Below are positions 56,034-64,000 of a stretch of DNA of 64,000 nt, one piece after another. Source of the DNA: Cryptomeria japonica. Its lineage: Eukaryota > Streptophyta > Pinopsida > Cupressales > Cupressaceae. A program made the position numbers and the translations under genes. The notes beneath the pieces were generated by a model. The model ran no database searches and was not told where the DNA came from. It was given only the letters and a program-made list of their open reading frames with translations. Numbering within the stretch: the first letter of the stretch is position 1; each line of letters begins with the position of its first letter. The stretch covers positions 99,383,796-99,447,795 of the forward strand of contig NC_081412.1 of NCBI RefSeq assembly GCF_030272615.1, in the 5' to 3' direction.

Positions 56034-59000
56034 TGTAGTACCCTTACCGTAACCGATCTCTAACCTTGGTTTAATCTTGATAAGGTTATCGTGATATTGT
56101 GATTATAATCAGATGTTGATTTTACGCATAGCTATTGTTGTGGTTTTCTCACTAGTTTTATGCTAGTTGTTTAGTGTTTTTATTTCATGGTATTCATCGA
56201 GCTAACGCATTCATTAAGTTATTATATATATATGCATGTATGATCGTTGGTTGCAGGAGATTTCAGGTACGAAGTCGCATGAGTGCGAGGTTCGTCGTCA
56301 CCTGGTTTTGCAGGTTTGAGTGTACCCCTTTTTAAGCCGTAGAGTTGGTTTAGGTGGTCGTCAGACCCTAGTCGACCTTCGTCGTGCTCTAGTGAGCATC
56401 GCCAGTCGTCGTCGGTAATCCCTGTTGGTTTGGGTTTGCGAGTCGTCTGTTTGGTTGGCTTTCTCGATTTGCGTGCCTGGTGTGTTTGGTTAATTGATTA
56501 TCTAGTCTTTAGTAATTATCTTGATTAATATGCGTTAATGCATTGAAGATTAATGGATTAAATTGATTGAGAATTCGTTATGCGTTTTTTCGTTGTTAAT
56601 GAATTGCTCGTTTTAGATTGGAAGTAAATTTGAATTTAATGGCTGATTTCGATTATTAAATGCATTATTTATATATGCTGATGAAAAAGAAGGACTTGTA
56701 TTTTATTGCAAGAGGTTTAATTGCTTTCTGTTGGATTCTGGTATTTGAAAGGTTAAATTGAATTGATTGTGAAAGAAATCGATTTTTTTTAATTGATTAA
56801 GCAAGTTATTTTGTTGATAGTTAAAAAGAAATAAATTTTGAGGAATTAATTGTAAATAAAAGATTTTATTCCAAAAATAGAAAATTTTGGGTCAACTCTT
56901 CCATATAACCCAATTTGGGAAATTTGGAGAGGGGGGACATTTTTGGAAAGTTTTTGGATTGGAGATGGAAAATTGGAGGCTTTGGCAGCTGAGATTGGGA
57001 TTCTTCAACCGATCTTGCCAGGATTGCGGGATCAGGTAGGATCCAACTCTTTTTTTTTAGTTTTTGGTTTAAAATGAAAATGAAGATTTTATCTTGGATT
57101 TAAATTTTCATTCGAATGCCATGTTTATGGATCGATTGGTAAATTACCAGCTTGGCTGGAAGTGATTTAGAGGTGTTGTTAACTCCTCTTGTTTTTGGGC
57201 GTTTTTGTTCTGAAAGCTTGAATTGTGTTTTAAAGGAAATGAAAACATTTATTCTAAATATCGAACTGTGTGTTTTTTTTTTAATTAGGAAATTAATATT
57301 AAAAGTTCGAACTGTGTGTCCGAAGCAAGTTTCTATGCTGATGTTCGACCTGGGCGTATTTGTGTTTTGTTTTGTGCTCGGACTATGTTTTGGGGATGGG
57401 AGGCGGGGAGCGGAGCTCCACCCGCTCCCTCCCCTCTCCACCGCTCCCTCTCCCCTCTCCCCCGCTGGTTCTCCTCCCCCGCGCCTTTCGCGTGCTTGCA
57501 GACTGCTGTAGTCCGTGGTGCCTGCGGCTCACGGCGGTGGCCGCAGGGCGCCGCGGCACCCTGCGGGCACCGTCGTGAGCGCCGCCACGGGGACCCTCTT
57601 TGCTTGCGGCTGGGGTAGGGTTAGGGCACGGCCCGCCCTCCCCCTTCGCCTAATGTTTTCTTTTAATTAAGTTTTCGTTTAAATGCGTTTTTCGTTGGTG
57701 TTTAAAAAAAAAAGGGGGGCATAGAGTATTTTAAATGCATTTTCGTGGTGTTCAACATAGTTTTAAAATGCGTTTCTTTTTTTGATAAGAACGTAGTTTT
57801 TAACATGTGTTTTTTTTTATGTATTTTTTTTATCAATCAAAAAAAATGCATTTTATTATTATATCATTTTTATGTAAGAGATTCATAATGCTAAGTTTAA
57901 AGTGCTCTTAATTACGATTAAGAGGCAATATTTGGATCGATGTAAATTTAGATATTAAGTAATTCTATAATGAAAATTTATAAGTTAGTTATTATCCAAA
58001 CTCATTTTGTGGCTTATGTATTTTGTGGTTAAGTTCTAAAATTGATAATTTCATCATCAAATGTTATTTGGCTATGCTTGGGTCCAATCTTAGATTAATA
58101 AGTTTATATCGTGTGCGTTGGAAATGAGTATCTACAACTGAATTTCTTTTATCTTTATTTCTGTAATCCGTATTACGTAACTGGAATTGAAATTATGAAT
58201 CTGTAGAGACTGATTTTAGACCAGTATGTAATGACGTTTTGATTGGGAGATTAAGTACCTTATTTGAGTTGATTAACGGTGGTCTGAGATTTAATAATAT
58301 GAATTGGTTAAAACTCATTACGGCTTAAATTGCCTGTTCAATGCTTGAACCTTAGGAGTTAGAAAACCAGGAACGACTTATCCCTTGACAAGGTAGATAA
58401 CGGTAATATGTTTTTAGATCATGTAGAAAACTTGATCGTTTTTAATGTTTAAATCAACTTGAGGGAATAATGTCTTTTCTGATTATTGCATTGCGAGTTT
58501 AATTACTGTATTCGCTTTAATTTATGAAATGGCATGTTTTGCTTTGTAAGTAGGACCCTGTCGTATGGATGATTTGGTGTTCCTGTTTTAGTCCTCGATT
58601 TCCGAGTTGACTGTTGTATTGTGATGTTGTCATAATTGGTCATATCCTCTTTGAGTGAATCGAATAATGATTCGTGGTTAACCTTAGTTGTCAGGTCTCT
58701 AGTTAGAGTGCCGTCAGTAAGTGATTACCCTTGAGTCGTGTTGACCTGATGTTTGTATCTTCTTGAACTCCGTTCGTCTGACCATGTGTATTCCGTGGTT
58801 TGAGTTCGTTTGAGTCAGTCTAGTGTCGTATGGGAAAGTGGCTTTCGACTGGGGGCCGCGCCCAAAGTGGCTGCTGGGTAACCCATCGAAAGTGAGTCTA
58901 ATAAGTGATAACCTAAGTAGATTAGAAAATAATCTCTAAATAAGATAATGTGCCTCACACATGGGACGAATGCTATCATAGATTCGGCATGCTGTGAGAA

Positions 59001-60233
59001 GGCCTGAAATGGCAAACTACCTTCCTTGTCTTCACGAGAGGATGTGTGGGTCCACATGAGGCTTGGATGGGCCGGAAGTTCGGATTAGGTTGCCAGGGTT
59101 ACCAGTGTATGGGCCGGAACCTATGAAGACTTGCCATGGTATCCATACCAGGTTGTGTGATGACACTTGTCCCTACGTTCGCTAGTGTGTTGTTGTTTTG
59201 TCCTATTTTGAGTACCTTTGTGAGTCGTCATTTGTCGCTGCCCTTGTGAGTATCGGTTTCATGTTAGACCCTGGGGTGGTGATGGTTCAGTTTTACGGAT
59301 GCTCTCTTGGATCTCTTTGTGTTAGCTTTGATTATGTTCAGCTGGATCCTGTTCCTTGTAAGGATCGTTTATGTATTTATTGACCGATGTGGTCATTTGT
59401 ATATTGTTTATATTCGCCTTGATGGCCGGATTGTATAGTGTAACCTCTTGTACTCTTAACCTTATTATTTATCCGAGGGGGTCTTGCAGTTGCGCAGACC
59501 CGGAGATGTAGCCCTTTAGGGGTGAACTCCGAGATCATTATGGTGTTTTTGTGGTGTATGCTCTTATGTTTCCTTTATTCAGCTTTATCATGTATGTTTA
59601 ATTTATGTTGTATGTTTAAGTGGATAATTGGAATTAATTCTAAATGCTTATATTCAATTCTATCTTGAATGCCATGTGGATCGAATGCATAATTGGTTGA
59701 GATGCGATTTATCGCAAATGCATGTGTGTAATCGTCCTTTAAATGCAATAAGTTGGAATATGGAATAATGTATCTTAGAGTAATGAATTATACTCTGTTG
59801 TTGTTAAGGAATTTAAATATGCATGGAAAGATCGCTTATGCTTTGATGAAATCCTAGTGTATTAGAATGTTATATGTATGGGTTGTAATTTTAAATGAAA
59901 AGATTGAATGAAGTTCATGAATGGATCTTAATGATGAATTCTTGCTTGTGATTTATATTTCCATCTTTGAAAGAAATTATCCTGTTATGAATTATCTCCT
60001 TATTAAGATATTTAGCGTAATGGATTGATTGTGTGAGTTAAATGAATTGTGGAATTTAAAGTAATCTCGTTGGGAAACTCTTTAGGAGTTAGTTGAAGTC
60101 TTCCGCTATGTAATCTGAATCTTTGGTATCTTGTTGCATCTTATGTGTTGTAATTTTTTTTTAAAAAAAAAATTTGCACTCTATTCTTGTTTTTTTAGCT
60201 TATCCCTTCGGGGTTTCCTGGCGGGGCATTACA
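56034..60233 (+). repeat. E5 5' LTR, 4200 bp
   Basis: Runs from TGTAGTACCC to GGGGCATTACA. No convincing gene is present. It contains poly-T/poly-A runs (57700-57850), a GC-rich island (57401-57645), and at 58840-59140 a moderately GC region with two 'GGGCCGGAA' motifs. At the 3' end, CTTCGGGGTTTCCTGGCGGGGCATTACA is a typical LTR end before a TGGTATCAGAGC primer site. Confidence 0.88.
57401..57645. other. GC-rich, CpG-dense island inside E5 LTR
   Basis: About 245 bp of very GC-rich sequence within an AT-rich LTR. It begins with CT-rich repeats (CCCCTCTCC), then CpG-dense sequence with a perfect 8-bp inverted repeat, CCGCAGGG (57541-57548) and CCCTGCGG (57559-57566). Short open frames run through it in several phases without recognisable protein. 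It may be a promoter or leader element, or a captured fragment. Confidence 0.6.
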
Positions 60234-60235
60234 TT

Positions 60236-60248
60236 TGGTATCAGAGCC
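60236..60248 (+). promoter_or_regulatory. E5 primer-binding site
   Basis: TGGTATCAGAGCC starts two bases after the LTR end. It is complementary to the initiator Met tRNA 3' end and identical in its first 13 bases to the copia site at 52821. Confidence 0.9.
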
Positions 60249-63200
60249 CATGTTGCAAACATTGGGATCTCTGGTGTCGCGTGTGCCCTCTATTGGTGTG
60301 AGGTGTATTGACCCTATGTGTATGCTTGTCCTCCTTTTTGCATGTGAGTGATTGAGCAGACCTTGTCGGGTGTGTAACGTGTGTGTGTGTTCACACCTTG
60401 TTTTTGCCTTCTTGATGTTGGTGTTGAGTGCTTATTTGTGCATTGTGCACTTTTCCATTATTGAGTGTTGTACTCTTTAGACTAATCCAATTGGATTGGT
60501 CCGTGCTTGTCTTGAATTTGAAAGTGCGAATTATGTGTGTTTAAAGCTTATGATCTAGCTTAATGTTGTCCACTTGAAGGACTTGTATGGCAAATTATTG
60601 AATGCTTATTCGTAGAAAATTAAATGATTATCACCAATTCTCTCTCATTCTGGAAATTGAAATGATTAGGATATGTGTAATTATCTTTGATTCGAATTTT
60701 CTTGTTTGCAAGAGAGAAAAGGGTGTGACTTCTTGAACCCTTGTATGAGCCTTATGTCGCTTATGTTTTTAGATGATTAAATGGGCTATGGGTTTAAAAA
60801 TGTATTTTGGGTGATGGGAGAAAACTGTATGAGTATGTTTAAAGAATTCTCCATGTGTATGTTGTAGGAGTAGCATGATTAAATTCTACCTTAGTAAGGT
60901 GCATTGCTATGCAAATAGATGAATTATGTGAAACTGCTTGGTTATAGAAGAAGTATTATAAAAGAGCATGTTATTATAGCTTCGAGAGAGTAATAATGTG
61001 TTCCCTGAAAGATTTCTTTATGTGTTTTCCGAAAGATTGTCTTATGTGGTTCATTAAACCAGTTGATTTAAGATTTATTTTAGCAAATGCTCCATTGAAC
61101 TCGCTTTTGGGTATATGAAATTACCTTAATATGGTTAGAAAGTGCGAACGAAAAGCTTGTTTGATGTGCATGCATTGATATGTTTAATGGGGTAATAGCT
61201 CTTTACTTATCTTTGATCGTAATGTGATCTCTCTAGTAGGATGCAAATTATGACTTGTGTCTATATTGTATTATTTTAGTGAGTGTTCTCATGAGGTCTT
61301 GCATTATCGAAAAGACTGCCTCTCTTGATCTCTGCTTTGTTTGGAAAACTAGAACCTCTTGTTGCGACCATAATTATTGGAAATGTTTTGTTAGGCTGAT
61401 TGTCATCCTTCTTAACGGTAGTGAAATGAAAACCGTGTAATTGAAATGATAGGCTTATAGTGGGAAATTTTATAATGTAGCGTGATCTGATGATCTTGCG
61501 TGTTTGTAGGAAATAGTTTGGTTATCAAACTCTTTTTCCCTTCTCCTTGCCTAATCATAAGAAATTTTAGAAATGATATTAAGAATGCATGGACTTAAAT
61601 AGAATGTTTATAAAACATGTGAAATCGTGTATTGGTTTTGGCTTCATAGTGATAGATGAAAGTCTTAAGCTTTAGAAATAAATTTGCTTAGCTAGTAATT
61701 TAGTTATGAATGCTTAGTAAGATTCGAGAAAGATATAGGAATAATGTCATTTCCTTATGTAATTGTGAATTGTTGATAATTTCAGTACTTGAATCTAGAG
61801 TAAACTTGATTCAGTTAATTATATAGAAAGCATAATTGGAATCTTCCTTGTATAGATGTTAGCGTACTGAAAAGTATTCCCCGTAATGTGACTAAACCAG
61901 TATTGGTGTTTTATGTGCATTGTGAGAAACCAGTGCTTATCTTGTGTGCCCATGGGTTGGTGAAGTAATCAACCATGGAGGATATGTTGCTTATGAGTAT
62001 GGGAAACCATACTGTTTATGTAATGTGCTTATTTGTTTCCCTACTGAGTACCAAACCTCGGGTTGTGGGTAACTCGGTATGTTAAGGGGTAGTATTCGAA
62101 GCGACCGTTCCTTGAATAGTATGGATTGACATACGAGTAATGTCGGCGAGAAGCGACTTTAGCTTCTCTACTTCGAGGAATGATATAGTTGTACTACTAA
62201 ACTGTATCAAGGTGTACTCAATACTTTCCCTTTGATGAATCTATTTATAGGTTTATGTGTGTCAGCTTATTCTCTTCCTTATCTGAGCATATAGATGGTA
62301 GTTTTTGTGCATATTGTTGGATTCTATTGGAGTATCTGTTGCCTTGTCTTCTTGAGAGGCGTGTTATTGTTCTTACATAAGTTGCCAACTGGCCTGTGTT
62401 GGTAGACTTGTGGGAAGACCAGAGTCATGTATACCTCTGACTTACGGCGAGTATCCTTCTAGATACGTCGCTATGCGGGATGTGGCTTGTGCGTGCTTTT
62501 TCCGCGAGGTGCACTACCATGCGGGATACGTCCATTGTGTGTTTTCTCCACTTGGGGTATTGCCATGCCACGTGACGACGTGATGCGGGGTGATGTCGAG
62601 GTGCACACCGCCATGCCATGTGGATAGTGTGACTATGTCGCACCACATGATGAGCTACTACAATAGCTAGTCAGTTGTTCCTTCCTTCCACGTTGGTGGC
62701 TAGATGCTAGTCACACAGTGCTGTTATGTGCAGTTGTGATATTCTTTATATTTCTTTGGGGATCAGCAATTTATTTTACTTTGACTTTGAAGGTTTAGCC
62801 ACGATCTTGTGATCTTTTGCACTTTGATTTGGTGTTGAAATTCCGGATTATTTTCTTGCCTTACTGTTGGAATTGATGATTTATTATCTTTATTCATCTG
62901 TGCTTTGGTGGCTGAACTGGTTTATCCTTATTGTTTTCGGATGCTGATCTTGTGTTGAGATGTGAAATTCCTCTCCAAGGACGTATGATACGGAATTGGT
63001 AGAGTGTGTGCGAGGAAGTTGTTGTAGGGAACCGTGAGGAGGGGGGTATGTGAGGCTGTGAAGCAGCTAGTATCCACTACCTACCTATGTGTGGTGACTA
63101 TCTCTTGGAGGCTAACCACCTTGCACAACAAGGGATATTCACAAAGGTCTTGTATGGAAGGTAGCACCGCTATGGTGTACCTAGCACCATCAAGCCTTTG

Positions 63201-63891
63201 AGTGAGATATTGGATTCTTATGATCATATTGTTGTTCTGAGATCAGGCATAGAGATGCTGATCGTGCATGTTATCATTGACCGAGCATCAGACATGCTCA
63301 CATGTGGCCTTTTGTGTTATGCATTCCAGTTATGTGGATGGTTATTATTGGTATCATGGAGTAAATTGTGTTAACTTGTCGCTATGTTATGGGACATAGT
63401 CTTTGGAAAGGTTTTCTTATGCCTGGCAAGTGTAACAATTGAGTTATTTATGTTGCTCTTATCTATTGGAAGTTAATTTGGTTGTAGAAATTGATATTTT
63501 GAGCTAGTTCTATGTTATTAAATCTTATGATAAAGATGGATTGGTAAAGGAAATTGATCTTATGGCATGTTTTCCTGTCATTTTTGATCGATGATTATGG
63601 TAATTGTTGTTACCTCATTGTAATGTTTTAATTTGGTGTAATGAAAGGAAGAAAATTCCTGTTTTCTCTGCTATGATTGTGGATAATTCCTAGAATATTT
63701 TAAGGAATGTATGGTTTTAGATGTATCTTGCCAATTGATAATGGCATTTGTAAAGGATTTGCAATTATATTTCATTTATTTATGGAAAGATTTCTATGTG
63801 CAATTTGATCTTTGTTGAATGAGTTTCAGGGCTGACGCGTACGACATGTTCTCCATCTAGCCTTACGACTTCCAGGAGTAAGTCGGAACCT
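60249..63891 (+). other. E5 internal region, apparently noncoding
   Basis: No frame longer than about 75 codons looks real and no gag or pol motif is seen on either strand. Around 62440-62645 a loose repeat of 'GCCATGC'/'ATGCGGGAT' motifs occurs. Conserved noncoding interiors are typical of LARDs, but conservation cannot be tested from a single copy. Confidence 0.7.
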
Positions 63892-63903
63892 AGGGGGGGA
63901 GAA

Positions 63904-64000
63904 TGTAGTACCCTTACCGTAACCGATCTCTAACCTTGGTTTAATCTTGATAAGGTTATCGTGATATTGTGATTATAATCAGATGTTGATTTTACGCATA
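63904..64000 (+). repeat. E5 3' LTR, first 97 bp
   Basis: Identical to 56034-56130 over all 97 visible bases, preceded by the purine tract at 63892-63903. The rest lies beyond the window. Confidence 0.95.

Larger units (their letters stand above)
56034..64000 (+). mobile_element. E5: LARD-like non-autonomous LTR element (4.2-kb LTRs)
   Basis: The 5' LTR is 56034-60233 (4200 bp). A TGGTATCAGAGCC primer site begins at 60236. The interior of 3670 bp has no long ORF and no protein motif, and an AGGGGGGGAGAA purine tract lies at 63892-63903. The 3' LTR starts at 63904 and its visible 97 bases equal 56034-56130 exactly. These dimensions match the LARD class (large retrotransposon derivative) known from cereals. 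It inserted in the copia 3' LTR; the five bases before it are CAGTG. Confidence 0.9.

Noticed and set aside
57152-57618. Three overlapping plus-strand ORFs in the E5 LTR
   Set aside because: High GC removes stop codons in all phases. No domain or start context supports a gene.
57610-57626. Telomere-like GGGTAGGGTTAGGGC
   Set aside because: Only about two units at the edge of a GC-rich island, with no array. Chance is sufficient.
60236-60248. tRNA gene at the TGGTATCAGAGCC motif
   Set aside because: Only the primer-binding complement of a tRNA 3' end is present; no cloverleaf can be formed nearby.
62425-62646. Minus-strand 73-codon ORF in the E5 interior
   Set aside because: It covers a loose ATGCGGGAT/GCCATGC repeat and has no recognisable domain or upstream signal.

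Overview
This window is nuclear DNA of a land plant. It is made almost entirely of nested retrotransposons, and I see no intact ordinary host gene. The large, old, heavily interrupted Ty3/gypsy and Ty1/copia elements and the very long LTRs suggest a big-genome seed plant, plausibly a gymnosperm. That assignment is inference.

Layout. 1-~5280: a minus-strand L1-type LINE, with ORF1 and ORF2 (endonuclease and reverse transcriptase); its 3' end lies off the window. ~5280-~34288: a plus-strand Ty3/gypsy element ('gypsy-1'). It has a leader, gag (split by a 1355-bp solo copia-type LTR flanked by TACAT), protease, G-patch, RT, RNase H, a second archaeal-type RNase H, integrase and a 3' LTR from 33086. 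Between pol and the 3' LTR it carries an antisense plant-mobile-domain (PMD) gene. That gene is split by an 11.7-kb element, 'E3' (19913-31640), with 2.8-kb LTRs, a gag-like region and an unknown acidic ORF but no pol. E3 in turn holds a 1.1-kb retroposed insertion with a perfect 20-bp target duplication (23641-24821). 34282-35793: remnant of a MULE-type transposase gene with intron-like gaps.

35794-~52082: a second, better preserved relative in minus orientation ('gypsy-2'). LTRs are at 35794-36571 and 51350-~52082. One reading frame of about 2468 codons runs 48865 to 41462, broken only by nonsense codons. An antisense PMD gene (36921-39763) has its own apparent TATA box and an in-phase intron filled with two tandem arrays. 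Arrays of a CACAGACGCG-like motif sit near both ends of its internal region in opposite orientation. ~52104-56033: a Ty1/copia element that has lost integrase core, RT and most RNase H by internal deletion. Its 5' LTR is fused to the gypsy-2 LTR, and its 3' LTR is interrupted at 56034 by 'E5'. 56034-64000: E5, a LARD-like element with a 4200-bp LTR and 3670 bp of apparently noncoding interior. Only the first 97 bp of its 3' LTR are in the window.

How it fits together. The most notable pattern is that two related Ty3/gypsy copies carry a PMD gene in the same place and antisense orientation, and the better copy has promoter-like and intron-like signals. This suggests a retrotransposon lineage that carries and moves a host-type gene as a separate antisense transcription unit.
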